A DNA stretch of 64,000 bases from Vespula vulgaris. Lineage: Eukaryota > Arthropoda > Insecta > Hymenoptera > Vespidae. The translations under genes and the position numbers were made by a program. The stretch covers positions 4,341,001-4,405,000 of the forward strand of contig NC_066596.1 in NCBI RefSeq assembly GCF_905475345.1, written 5' to 3'. The notes under the pieces were generated by a model. That model worked only from the letters and a program-made list of their open reading frames with translations, had not been told where the DNA came from and did no database searches. How positions within the stretch are numbered: position 1 is the first letter of the stretch; every line of letters begins with the position of its first letter. Below, piece after piece: positions 1 to 11,538 of the stretch.

Positions 1-3000
1 TCTCTAAATGTGAAAGATTTTCCCTTTTCTTATTATTGTTCTTATTTTTTTAAGAAGAAATTTTCATTCGTATAATCATGTTTTATTTCTACTAGCAAGA
101 TCATGAACGTGACTGTACGTAAGTACTTATTCTCGCGTGATCAACTAAAGACAGCCAAGTTCTGTCTACATATATATACTTTACATTTGCTTCTTGCGGA
201 GGAGTAACCGAAGAAAACAAGTGTGGTAACGTGATCACTCGAATAGGTCATTCTCTTCGCATTGCTAGTTTATATGATTTTTACTTCAGGTCTAGGACGA
301 TTCCCTAGATTTTTTCTTTCTTTACCATAAGAATGATGGATGAAAATTGGATAGATTGGACAATTCTTCTCGCTTATTCTCTGAATTGGATAAATGAGAC
401 TTTAAAAAAAATACTAAAAAAAAAAAACGCTAGGGTTCCAATATAGAATTATCTTCAATGGTATATCTGATTTCATGGACAATTGAGGTTGATCTTCAAT
501 CCTCCCTCGTTGTGAGACACCACGAAGGTGTTTCTTCACAACACAGCATGTAATCATGGGTTGTGCAGATTCAGATTGGTCTGATGTCTTCGTTCGCGAG
601 AATGATTATCTGCCCCGTAGGGCAAGCAATGTCGAAGGTTCGATGCCCTGAACTTGGCGAAAACCAGTTATTTGCAACGCGGCCACTCTTTCGTTCCTCA
701 GCTTAACCGGAAGTTTTCGAAGTAACGGTCTTTCGACATTTGCAAATCTGTTACCTTCCTTCTCATTGAACATCTTTTCTTTCTTCGTATAGGTGCTCGT
801 ACTCAAGAAATCCCCTATCGCTTCTTGAAGTTCTCACGCCATCGAACATCTCATTTTCATGGACGTCAGTCTTGATTCTCTTTCGGTTCAAGAGATAATC
901 ACGAAAGCAAAGTTTATAGCCTGATAAGATTCATCCGAAGAGATAAAAAAAAAGTATTGATGTTCTGAAATTAATCTTCTTAACACGTTGAGCGCTGCAT
1001 GGTCCACCGATGACTCATGTCGAACTTTCCATTCCAAAGGTTGTGGTTATTTTATTTAAAATAAAACATCATCATAAAATGCTTCATAATATTACCAGTT
1101 GATCATACATAACATAAATATCACGTAGAATGCAATTTTCATATCGTGAACCATCGATGGATCACGAACGTTTTCACAAGGGAGCGTACTGTTATTATCT
1201 TTAAGTTATCAATTGTGTCTTTTTATATTTTACACCTTCCTCTGTCCATTAATAATTTTTTTTAATTTTATGAATGTTATAACTCATGTTTTATAAGCAT
1301 TTACAATGAATGCAATAATTTAAACCATCCATGAAAATAACCCGGCATCCAATTATTGGTAATTAGTCTTATCAATATCCACCCATCATACTCGAACATT
1401 ATAACTAATTTGCGAACGCATCGCTATAAAATATCCCATATATGTGATTTATCAAAACGATTTTAGATGCATCAAAGAAAAAAAATGTTTGATAAAATAG
1501 TAGTCCTTAGAAGATTGATATATGGAAATAACTGATAATGTTTGGATTACCATAATCGACATTCGTGAAGCATAAGTAAAAGTATTTGGTAGGCGTTAAG
1601 TTAATTTCTTTTGTAAATAAAAAATAATACTTTGATTACTAACTTCGTGCGAGACGGTGCTCGTCGGAAAGACGATGACGATGATGACGATGTGATAGCT
1701 TTTATATTCATAGTGACTGTACAGCAATCTCTGAATATTAATATCCGTTCGATAATTCTTCCCGCTAATGAAACTCGACGATTGAAAAGGGAGAGGGGAT
1801 TACTCGCGAAGGCGTTTGGTCGATGAGCCATTAATTGATTTTCGACCTCACGGCTCGTTTATACCATTTGACTTTCGCCTCTCTGGACGATATTAATATT
1901 GATATAACAATATAAAAATGGTGCCATTGAAGCCGACGTCGAGAATCAATGGAATATAAAGATTTCGTGAAAATAAAAAAAGATCTTTAAGAAACATAAA
2001 ATATAGTTGATACGGGCGCCAGCTGTATTTTCCTGACATTTCAGTTTTATTTACGGGCTCCTAGGAAATAGACGTTTAAACATCTTGCTCGCAGCAACTG
2101 GGAAGAAGATGCCACACACGATGCTATGAATTGTTGGGTCTCATTAGTCAGAGTACGGGAGTTCTATCGTGGGATATGTACCTTACGCAAGATGTAGGAA
2201 TCTCTGGGTTTATTTCAATATTTTTCCTAGATATAATCAATCGAAAAAGAACCACGATAGATCCCTATCTTGTTTGTCATAGATTCCGATTATGAATTTT
2301 TAAATCGATCGTGTCAGATTTCTTCACCAATGAGATTTCCTTACCAGATTATATATAATGTTTTCTGAACGCTGTTATTACGTCAACAAATAGTACAATT
2401 ATTATTATACCGTGTGACGTTAGGTGTAAAACATTTGATGTATTTATTCAAGGTCTCCCAAGGATCATACTCTTCTTGTTGCGTCTCTTTCGTTAAACGG
2501 TATGCTTTATTAAACTCAACGAGGGCGTAAAATCATCCTATTTCTCGGTAGTCATTTATTCACGCCTTTATACGAGACACGGACACTTCTAGCGTACTCT
2601 TACCACGTTTTCATCGCGTTCTTGCTCTCTCAGTGACTTGTATTGGCAAAAACACTGAGCGAAAGGCAACTGGTGTTTTACTTAAGAATGTAAAAGACAG
2701 CGAGTTGCACTCACAACAAACATTTCATTAGAATATACGTAGGTATATACCAAACATTTATCCTATCGAATTCGAAGATTTATAAATATTTGAATAAATA
2801 ATAGGTTATTTTATTAAAAAGAGAAAAATGTTCGTAAACATCATTTATAGGTACTAAGTTAAAATAAAGGAAGAAAAAGAGGAAGATAGCAAAAGAAAAT
2901 TTGTGAAACCATTTATGGCTCAGTGTGTGAAATTATTTCCTCTTACGTGGCTTGCGTATTCGCAAGGATTTTAGTTTCCGAGACTAAAGTAGAGTCTAAG

Positions 3001-3053
3001 TGTAGCAAACATAAATTTTCATATGTGATATACGTGCATGAATCTACACTGGC

Positions 3054-3136
<83 letters not shown>

Positions 3137-3592
3137 TCTCTTCTCTTCTCTTCTCTTCTCTTCTCTTCTCTTCTCTTCTCTTCTCTTCTCTTCTCTTCTC
3201 TTCTCTTCTCTTCTCTTCTCTCTCTCTCTCTCTCTTTCTCCTAGTTTAATGTTTCCGAATATACTGCCTTCGATCTTGTACACGAAGCATTGTACAAGAC
3301 CTCCCTTGTGAAACGTGTTTTCGTGTACTATACGTGTGTGTTACGTTGTGTGCGTTTATCGCACGTACGTATATGCATGCAGCTTAGTGCTCCTCTTCGC
3401 AGTTGTAATGCAAAGATACGACGTTCACGAATTATGTTGTTCCCTCGAGCACGCTGTGGTGTTTGGAAGCCTCCGTTCGTTATTAGCATATATAACTATG
3501 CGAATATGGGTCATCCTAGAAGGAGATATTGAATCCTATAATCAGCATATTAATTATAATGGTCTCTAAGTATACGTGCATTTGCGTTACAG
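1..3592 (+). other. HTATSF1 upstream intron (left edge of window)
   Basis: I find no exon here. The next HTATSF1 exon starts in phase 2, so this stretch is most simply intron. It holds AT-rich unique sequence, a short GAY-codon-like run near 1670-1691, and the large compound microsatellite at 3055-3234. Open frames at 606-806, 1601-1831 and 3290-3569 have no recognisable domain and no family match I can name. Confidence 0.6.
3055..3234. repeat. Compound microsatellite (TC)n-(TTCTC)18-(TC)n
   Basis: A pure TC run fills 3055-3130, followed by 18 exact copies of TTCTC at 3131-3220 and a further TC run to 3234. The open frames across it (SLSLSL and SSLLF on one strand, EREKRREEK on the other) come only from the lack of stop codons in the repeat. 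It lies about 360 bp upstream of an HTATSF1 exon and could lengthen the pyrimidine content of the intron. Confidence 0.98.
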
Positions 3593-3779
3593 ATTATTCG
3601 ATTGGAGGCCAGATCGATTGCCGGGTGAACCACTGAAATGCGAGAGAGTTGTGATAATAAAAAATCTTTTCTCACCGAAAGACTTCGATCAAGAGGTCGC
3701 TCTTCTTCTGGAGTATCAGCAGGACATTCGACAGGAATGTCAAAAGTGTGGGGATGTTAGGAAAGTTATCATATATGAT
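3593..3779 (+). CDS. HTATSF1: HTATSF1 exon: first half of the UHM
   Basis: This exon carries the last base of a split codon, then LFDWRPD and ERVVIIKNLF, and ends at GDVRKVIIYD. It is flanked by a TTACAG acceptor and a GTAAGT donor and ends in phase 0. The reading frame is open further upstream to 3576, but the protein match starts at the acceptor. Confidence 0.92.
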
Positions 3780-6628
3780 GTAAGTAATCTCATCAATTCA
3801 TTCCTACCGGAAATTGAATGAAAATAGAAAAAATGAAAGCCGAAAAAAACAGACACGCTAAAAAAAATATATAACATCATAGTTAATGTTAACGTACGGC
3901 ATGGTGAATTTTTTCTTTATGACTCGAGGGCGATAAATTATGCATTAAGTTCAAATTGTGCTTTATGAGTAGACGCCATTACGCAAGCGGCGCCATGGGA
4001 TCCGCACGGGAAGGTTAGCATGACATTTTTGTTCTAGCCGTTCTATCTCTGCGCTTGACGTAAAATTCCGCGATCGTAAAAATAAAATAGACGAAATGAT
4101 ATTCGCGTAAAATCAATTTAAGCCGATCGTGAGTGTTTTTTCATTTACGCGAAACCACGCGTATTGCCAGTCTCGTATTCCTCGACGAGAGAAGCGATAT
4201 TTTTGTATCTCTTTTTTCAGTATTTTTTTGTTTTGTTTTTTTTTTTATTATTTCGTAATTAAAAAGTCCGCTAATTGAATTTTGATGAAATTGCAATGAG
4301 CGAATGTTTCCAAAGCAACCGATGTTAATTGGGAACGAAACGAACATTGAAAGATTCCTATTTTAGTAGAAAAGTATACACGACCCAGATTTGAGAGAAC
4401 GCTTCTTTGCCAGAATCACTGTTCGAAAGAGAAGAACGAACTTAGAATAGAACGGATCGCTTAGAAACGATCAAACTTTCGTCGGTTCGGCAAGGATGTG
4501 CTTTGCTGCGTGAAAGCAGAAAGTACAAAGAGGATAATAGAAAATTCTCCTTGCGAACGATACAAATAAACGATTCTTTGCTAGAGAAGGAGGTGGTGGA
4601 GATGGAATGGGGAAAGGACATAACCCCATAAATTCGCCGCGGGACACTCCCTAGTCGTCGAGTCTCAACCGTGAATCTATTCAATGTCAAAGTGAATTCC
4701 TTCCTCTCTCCTCTTCTCTTCCTACTGTCTTTTCTCTCTCCCTGTTGTTGTCTCTCGTACGTGAGGTCGGCGCGAAAAATAGCGCCGACTTCAAAAGAAA
4801 CGACGACGCGCCTTAGAACTTTCGGCCTTTTGCAGCCAATTTACTTTGCGGTGAGCACGCTGAACCAGTTTCGCTTTCTTCAAATTCGCTGGTTAGCCAC
4901 ACGTGCTTCGAAATTATTTCGTGACTGTGAATAATCGAAATTTTCTTTTTTCTCTTCTTCTCTAACTCAATCCTTTCATTTTTCATTCCCTCGCGTTTCA
5001 GTATCATACTACATTTCTTGACCTAATCGTAAAGTCTTTGACCGTTCCGAGAAGATTACAGTTATGAATAAATGAAGTACATACATAGGCCGAGAAGTAC
5101 AACGTGCTTGATGGGACAAAACACGACACAACGACGATAGGTTTCTACGTCGTATACTTCCGAACGGCGACAAAGGAACAAAGAGGTTCGTGTCGAGCGT
5201 GTTCCCAGCAGTAAAATTAATGCTCGAAACCGAAGGGTCCATAAATTGCGGTTCAAGGCGAAGCGAAAAAATATCACCAAGGGCCGACGGCGACAAGGAG
5301 GCGGATTTTTAACTTGGCTCGATGCGACGTTTTTGAACCGTCTCGAGGTTGAACTTGGAATACGAACGGCGTAAAAAAGGCGAAGGTCTTCATTTGATTG
5401 TACGAAGAAGGATTTCCAGATAATTTCATTGTCGTGTCTGATACATTATGAACAAATTTAAGACGATTTTTTGCGTCTGGCTTATTATTGGAAGAGTTAT
5501 TCAATTTAAAAATCGATATATTGATTGACTTTATAGAATTCTCGGAATAATAAGGAAATATTACTTCCTCTTCATGACGAGAGAATAAAAAAAGCAGTCA
5601 TTTAAATTGTTCATAGTTGTCTTTTTGAAGTACGATTATCTTAAATTTCAGCATTAAACTAATGAAAATTCTCTAATAATAAAGTCAGGATATAACCACT
5701 GTACATTTGATGAAAACCGCACTTATTTAATAATTACTTCTGTTTCCACTTAAGCTGTTTCGATTACTAGGTAAGTCGGAATTAGGACTTTTAGATAATA
5801 TCTTCTCGTGAAAAGCATTAAGAATGTTCATTTCATATTCTTCTCGCGCATTTCCCTCTGAACGCACCGCTTGCAGAAAATGTCTTCATTATATTAATTG
5901 TAATTTACTTTCGATACTAATTGACAAAAGTACTTTATATTAATTAAAATGCATTTATGTGATTGTAGCGGCATCCCGAAGGAGTTGCCCAGGTAACTTT
6001 TCGTGAACCTGCTGAGGCTCAAGCTTGCGTTCAATTATTAAATGGACGTTGGTTTAGTCAAAGAAAAATATCAGCCGAAATTTGGGATGGCAAAACTAAG
6101 TACAAGTAAGTTTATCAACAGCAAATTTCTTCTTTATCAACCGCAGATATTGTATTTTTTGACTCTTGATAATATAGATATTTACTTTAACTATAGTAGC
6201 TGGTATGCGAAGCGATTTACTTTATCGACAATCGGCAAATTATTCATTGAGATAAAATTTTATATTATTTTTATTTTAGAATAATTATTCCATATGAATA
6301 ACATAATATCTTATTTTTAAATCAAACTTAAAAAATTATTAAATGTCCATAAAGCGCTTGCAGGAAAAATTATCAATTAAATCACAACTTTGTCTGATAT
6401 TTCCAAATGTTTTATTCTCATTTATACACAAGTCACGGACAAATATCCTGAAGTAGAAACATTTATTTTTGTAAATTGATCGCATTATATTTGCAAATTC
6501 TATGATTTGCTCCCAGAATTACCGAAACGGATGCTGAGATCGAGGCGCGATTAGACAAATGGGACGAGTTTTTGGAGCAAGAGGACGAAAAGGAGAAGAA
6601 AGGAGGCGGCGAAGGTGGAAGAAGCTAA
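3593..6628 (+). CDS. HTATSF1: Tat-SF1 / HTATSF1 homologue, C-terminal part (three exons; 5' end off the window)
   Basis: Three exons join in frame (3593-3779, 5969-6105, 6517-6628) and encode the C-terminal U2AF-homology motif (UHM) of Tat-SF1, a nuclear splicing factor that binds U2 snRNP; the fly orthologue is barricade. Visible landmarks are LFDWRPD before the domain, ERVVIIKNLF as the first strand, VAQVTF as an RNP1-like strand, and GRWF, which carries the R-x-F loop that UHMs use to grip tryptophan ligand motifs. SAEIWDG follows and matches the end of the human domain. Splice sites are standard: donors at 3780 and 6106, acceptors ending at 3592, 5968 and 6516. The first exon begins in phase 2, so at least one exon lies upstream, and none was found in 1-3592. 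The tail after the domain is short and glycine-rich here, whereas the +1 frame keeps a charged tail to 6698 (see findings). Family assignment is very secure; the exact C-terminus is not. Confidence 0.93.
3780..5968 (+). other. HTATSF1 intron
   Basis: GT-AG intron between the two UHM exons. It is unique sequence, AT-rich near both ends and more mixed at 4400-5350. No coding or RNA signal recognised. Confidence 0.8.
5969..6105 (+). CDS. HTATSF1: HTATSF1 exon: second half of the UHM
   Basis: It starts RHPEGVAQVTF and contains the R-x-F motif as RWF in NGRWFSQRK. The flanks are a TGTAG acceptor and a GTAAGT donor, and it ends in phase 2 within a lysine codon. Confidence 0.93.
6106..6516 (+). other. 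HTATSF1 last intron
   Basis: A 411-bp AT-rich GT-AG intron in phase 2. Nothing else seen. Confidence 0.85.
6517..6628 (+). CDS. HTATSF1: HTATSF1 last exon, post-UHM tail
   Basis: It follows a CCCAG acceptor and reads ITETDAEIEARLDKWDEFLEQ, which matches the acidic helix after the UHM in Tat-SF1 proteins. The literal frame ends at TAA 6626-6628 after a glycine-rich stretch (GGGEGGRS). Skipping one base near 6602 would instead give a lysine/glutamate-rich tail ending at TAG 6696-6698, as expected for this family. The C-terminus is therefore uncertain. Confidence 0.85.
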
Positions 6629-7690
6629 GTTTGAGGTGAAGAAGGTGGAGGGAAAGGTTGACGACAACAAAAAAATAGAAGCGAAGTCTTCGGAATAGAG
6701 AAGCGGTGTATAAATGATATAGGATGATATATGAAATTGCAACGATTTTGTTCGGTCAATTATTTTTAGACAAGGACTCGAGTCGTCGACAAAAAAGACA
6801 CAGCGAAATAACTTCGATATTTATTTTTTGTCACTCCCCAAGATATCGATCTACTTACACAGATCGTACTACAGTAAGCATTTCTTTCCTTTGCGTTCCA
6901 ATTCGCTTGTGATTTCCGTCGTTTTACCATATCCAAGTCGTCGTGCTATATTATTATCAACGTCGTTGAGCAGATTGTTAGCGATTGCGGATAAAAAAAA
7001 AAACGATGAACTTTTTCGAGCCATATCCTTCCTTAAATCTTTCATCGTCGTTGCATCAATAGCCGACGCATTGCAAGTACAAAATATATTATCATTGCAA
7101 ATCGAATAGTGTTCGGTTTATATACGGTAATATAAATATTAAAGAGCGCCCAGTCTTATATTTAGTATTAACAAAGTACGTAAAGCCATTCCTTACGGAA
7201 ATACCGACGATATTTCTTGATCGTAGAAAACTGCTCTGCTGAGTTACAAAGCATTTGTTAATACGGAGAGTGTAAAAGTGAACAATCCTTTTCTCTCCCC
7301 ACTTCTGCGCCCAGTTCACTTCTATCCCGCACTTTATAAAACGTCGAGGGATAATGTAAAGCGTTACATTACTGACGTTCTTCGGATTACGCGATGCAAT
7401 TTGATCGAAACGCGTTTCGCGTGCTTCGGCATACGAGAAGAGATCATACGGAACGAACCGAAGTGACTGACCTAGGTTCGATTCGAACGTTCGAGACGAG
7501 AAAGCGCATTCCCCTTCTTTTTGGAATTTTTTTCCTCTTCGTATTTTCAGTTCAGTCATACGAAGAGTTTTAGATTAATCAGCCAACAAATCGCATGTAT
7601 CTATTACATTAGTTTGATTATAATTGTATGATAATATTGTTTGTCTTTAGATAATATTAATAATAAAATGCTCCAACGCATCGCTCTCAT
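6629..7690 (+). other. HTATSF1 3' UTR, probable extent
   Basis: Noncoding sequence after the HTATSF1 stop. The clearest poly(A) signal is AATAAA at 7662-7667; an earlier ATTAAA lies near 7137. An antisense 155-codon open frame occupies 7092-7559 (see findings). The extent is inferred from signals only. Confidence 0.4.
7662..7667 (+). terminator. Candidate poly(A) signal of HTATSF1
   Basis: AATAAA about 1.03 kb past the literal stop codon. It lies in AT-rich sequence, so chance occurrence is possible. Confidence 0.35.
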
Positions 7691-10199
7691 TTAAATTCCT
7701 TTCTATTAAAGGATTACGATGTAGGATTTCTATGACATCTTCATTTTAGAATGTACAGATTGTAAAGTTAAGGGAAAATTACAAAATTAAAAAACAATAT
7801 GTTCGCGCTAAAGGTAACGGTCGTGAAAGGACTTGGAAGAGAAGAAAAAAGAGAGAGAAAGAGAAAGGAAAGGAAGGTAGATCTCCTGGAATTCCCTAAT
7901 TTGCTATTTTGGCATTCCTCACGATCCTTATGTTGTGTCCCATTCGTGGGACTTCTCTCCTGAGAGGTTGCTGCCGATCTGTCAAAAAACGCGATTCTTC
8001 GGTCGCCGCTACGGCCTTCTTCTTTCTCCCCTTCTTCTTCTTCTCTTTCTCCGCTGCAGTATCCGAATGTTGGAAGATCTGTGTTTTCACCCGTTTGAGA
8101 AACAGCCGATTCTTGCTAGGAAGTAAATTACGACGGCGCGAGTCGTTGCTAATCGACCGATTCACAGAATCTAATTACGAAGGAAGATGGAGAAATACTC
8201 GTTATATCATCATTTCTTGAAACAAGTAATTGGAAGTTCTGTATCTTTCGTTAACGTTTATGAGCTCACGATGTAATTGGAATATGTAAAATTGAAATAA
8301 TTACACCACGTTTCTGAGATCTTTAAAAAACTACATATTCATATTATATTGGGGAACATTATTTTTATATCACGCAGTTGCGAGAAAGACTCTGACGCAA
8401 CGCACATCGATTATTCTTAATCCGTCTGTACATAATGAAAGCCACGAAGCATCAATACTCTCGCATGACGGGATCACGTTACGAGTCTTTCGCTTGATAG
8501 TCCTATCGTTTATTCGTCTACAGGAGGTATCCTTCCGTGAAATGCGAGAATGAAAGCATATTTCGTGCGTCTCGACCTTTCAATGATGGGAAGAAGGGAG
8601 GAAAAGAGAACGAGGAGCTTCACCCCACTTGGTAATATCACTCACAAATTTAATGCTCGACTATTAGCAGGAGGAGTTGCAGGGGTGAATTGCGCGTCTT
8701 CCATTGTTGAAGTGGCCACGTGCAGGATGACTGCCACCCCGCTATGAAGCGTTTGATCGGTGATCCGACGTTAGGCCGAACGTATTGAGTAGAGCAAAGG
8801 TCGACTCGCATAAAAAGTCTTACCCCGTTTCACGCTCGTCGACGGTTTATTGGATTTGTTCGACACTCCCCAAAGATAGAGACCTGCTAGATTACACATC
8901 GGATTAGTTATAGTCTTCTACATTCGACACGGTCGAGTGTGTCGCCGTTAGGATGACGATGTGTCTCAACATTTAGAATTATTCGATTCAGGTGAACTGG
9001 AACAGGTTGTAGATTGTGTAGTTTGAGACTAGTGATGAAATGTATTGCTTTGTGATCCACTTATCGGTTGTAAAATTTTCTATTTCAAAAGTTATGATTC
9101 TTTCAACTTGAACGCGAAGTATCAAGTATCAAGTACGTGTAATTACATCTATTATATTACTATTAAAATCAAACATAACCAAGAGTTAATGTTGAATAAA
9201 ATATAATTGAATAACAATACTAAGATTAGCTGATGAATTTTTTGTATCAATTTTTTTCGAACTTAAAATTGGATTGCGTGTGTCAAAGGATGAACATGGT
9301 ACTCGTGGCTTGACCCATTTCTTGTTAAATGAATCGTCAGTTCAAGGTGTCGGAATACTTTTCGCTTGGTAGAAGATTCATAGTCACGTTCCAATTTTCT
9401 CAACAGGAAAAACCTGATTTTCTGAGGAGTTTAAGAAAATTCCTAACCAGCCTAACTTCGTTGGAGTTTCCTACCCTCTTTTGCTCTTTTCCACTTATCT
9501 CTTTTTCCTTGCCTCCCTGCGGAGGCAACCTTCACTGCTCTCTCGCCGAGGCAAATTAAGCTTCCCGAAACACCGCGAAACTGTTAATTAAGACTCATTA
9601 TGCGCGCGGCTTGCCGAGTTCACCGGTAGCGTTAGAGAAGAGAGAGAAGTCGTAGGAGTGGGAGAAAGAGGAAGAGGTGGATAAGGTTCGGGGTTGTTGG
9701 GAAAAGGCGACTCGAAGCGTGGTTAAAGCCGGACGAAGCGAGAAGGGTAGGCAAAGTTGGTGGGTACGGAAAGATAGAGAAAGAAAGACAAAACCAGAGG
9801 CAAATAGAAAGAGAGACAGGGGTAGAGTGTGGGTATCGAAGGGTAGGAGGAGGATTCAGTAGGAACTTCTTAATACCGTGCTGGGTAGTCCGGGTTCATT
9901 GTGGGATCAATACAGAGACGACGGTACGTAGGAGTGGCAACCGATGCCTCATTGGACGGTTGATTCTCGCTCGTTGATTGGCCGAGCTTGGTACTACCAG
10001 TAGGCGTTTCCTTTCGCCCGGTAACCCCTTCTTTTCCGAAAGGGGCTGATCGAAAAGGGAAGAGAAGGGAAAAGAGACCTTTCCGACCCTCCAGCCAGCT
10101 GAAGGAGAGGAGGACGTGCCACGCACGAAAAAGACGGAGAGAGAGAGGAAGAAAGAGAGAAAGAGAAAGAGTTAGAGCGGGTGGAAGGGAGAGGGGAAC

Positions 10200-10200
<1 letters not shown>
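7691..10200. other. Intergenic region between HTATSF1 and vestigial
   Basis: No gene recognised. There is a purine run at 7831-7880 and a pyrimidine-rich patch near 8020-8055. AT-rich unique sequence at 9100-9260 gives way to GC-richer, purine-rich sequence from 9600 onward. That shift fits an approach to the vg promoter, but no core promoter element was clear enough to place a start site. Confidence 0.5.

Positions 10201-10235
<35 letters not shown>
10130..10235. repeat. GA-rich tract upstream of vg
   Basis: Purine-only stretch ending in a perfect (GA)n run at about 10207-10235. GAGAG arrays near promoters are typical binding targets of GAGA-factor/CLAMP-type proteins in insects; that role is inferred here. 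The long open frames through it are caused by the repeat. Confidence 0.9.
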
Positions 10236-10239
<4 letters not shown>

Positions 10240-11349
10240 CCTGTCCATGGAGTTGGAAAAAGACGGCGGACGAGTCTAGGGGACGAGAGAGAGGGTGTCC
10301 AACGGTCGGTTCGGGGGGTTCAGTCTGTGTTCGCCCATCAGAGACACACCAGCGGTGTAATCTGGAGACAGCCGTTCCGTTCTCTCTATCTCTTTCTCTA
10401 TCTCTATCCGTCGAACTCGTGCAGATCTTGCGTTCCTGTGTTTCGTGCTCCGTTCGTTCGTGTTTCTTTGGTAATCTTTGTCTATCTCTTTCTCGTTTGA
10501 TAACAGGAAACGATCGACGTGCGATACGCACGAACGTGAGAAGTGAGTGTGATAATGCTCGGAGTATACGTGATCATTTTCGAGGTCTCTTAAAACGATT
10601 TAAAGGTGCCAGCTTGTCGGGAGTGTCAGGATCGACAAGACAGTTCCGTGTTTCTTGAGTTGAAAAAACAGGACAGATAGGACAGATCGATGTTGATCTA
10701 TCGTCGATACTAGGATCCTGACACCGAAGAGAAAAAGCTGAAAGGAGTGGATCTGTCATCTCCCTACTTTGTTTCCTCTATCAAAAACGTCAGAAAGGAA
10801 GATCTATCTTCCCGCGCTTAACAAGAACCTTGATAAACCGTCGAAATTTTCTTATCGCCTGCTATTGGATTCGTCAGCATGACAGCTTTTAAATTTGTGC
10901 CAAGGTCCTTTCTTTGCCCGTAGAAAGAAGTAATTTCGACGATGTACCATCTATACCAACTGTTGCGTTTCCGATAGCAGTGTCCGAGTGAAAGGCATAG
11001 ACCGTCAAAACGCTTGCCGACGGACGATCATCGTAATCGTGTTGAGCGAGCATATCTTTTCGTTGTCCAAACAAATTGTCGGGTTGTTCTAAATCGTTCG
11101 AAAGTTCAGTTAGGTAGCTAGAAGTCTCAGAGACAGAAGTGATCGGGTGCACGTGGCACGGTTGGATTGAGATTTTCACTTGACGTAAAATAAAAGAAAG
11201 AATAGAGGAAGAAGAAGAAGAAAAAATAAGAGGAAGGTGATCAAGAGAGAGTGGAGGAGCCAAGTGGTGGTGGTATTAGAACGGGTGGTGCGACGTTCGG
11301 GTACGCAAGTCGGCAGGCCGGGTCTGGGGTGCCAAGCCCGGGCGGGGTG
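10240..11349 (+). other. Probable vestigial 5' leader
   Basis: The 1.1 kb before the vg start codon lack a recognised gene. An Inr-like TTCAGTCT at about 10319-10326 is one possible start site, but no matching DPE was found, so the leader extent is a guess. A Su(H)-type CGTGAGAA lies at 10535-10542. The last 120 bp (from 11230) are open in the vg frame without an ATG; the in-frame TAA is at 11227-11229. Confidence 0.35.
10535..10542 (+). promoter_or_regulatory. Su(H)-type site CGTGAGAA in the vg leader region
   Basis: Exact match to the YGTGRGAA consensus of Suppressor of Hairless, the DNA-binding effector of Notch. Notch controls vg at the wing margin in flies. A single site of this degeneracy is expected by chance every few kb, so support is weak. 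Confidence 0.25.
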
Positions 11350-11538
11350 ATGAGCTGCTCCGAGGTGATGTATCAATATTATCATCCTTACCTCTATTCG
11401 AGGGCACCGCCGCCGCCGCACCCGACCCACCCCCATGCGGCCCCACATACGAATCCCCATGCGGCCCATCACAGTCCGGCAAGGCCGGCACCTTTTCAAC
11501 CGTTTTCCTCCGCCACGGCGACGCATCAGTACGACAGG
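11350..11538 (+). CDS. vg: vg exon 1 (residues 1-63)
   Basis: Starts MSCSEVMYQYYHPYLYSR, close to the fly N-terminus, then runs into a Pro/His/Ala-rich stretch ending in HQYDR. The GTGAGC donor begins at 11539, phase 0. The exon is much more GC-rich than the surrounding intron. Confidence 0.94.

Noticed and set aside
606..806. Minus-strand frame at the left edge as an upstream HTATSF1 exon or other gene
   Set aside because: Wrong strand for HTATSF1 and no match to RRM or linker sequence expected there.
3038..3283. Ser/Leu- and Glu/Arg-rich frames over the microsatellite
   Set aside because: Direct translations of (TC)n and (TTCTC)n repeats.
7468..7490. GGTTCGATTCGAAC as a tRNA T-arm
   Set aside because: No acceptor stem, anticodon arm or A box around it; it is a short TTCGA palindrome.
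9988..10531. Long open frames on both strands upstream of vg
   Set aside because: They run through GA-rich repeats that lack stop codons in several frames; no domain and purely compositional residues.
11251..11349. GTG at 11251 as the vg start codon
   Set aside because: GTG is not a normal eukaryotic start, and fly Vg begins at the equivalent of ATG 11350. Kept only as a low-interest finding.
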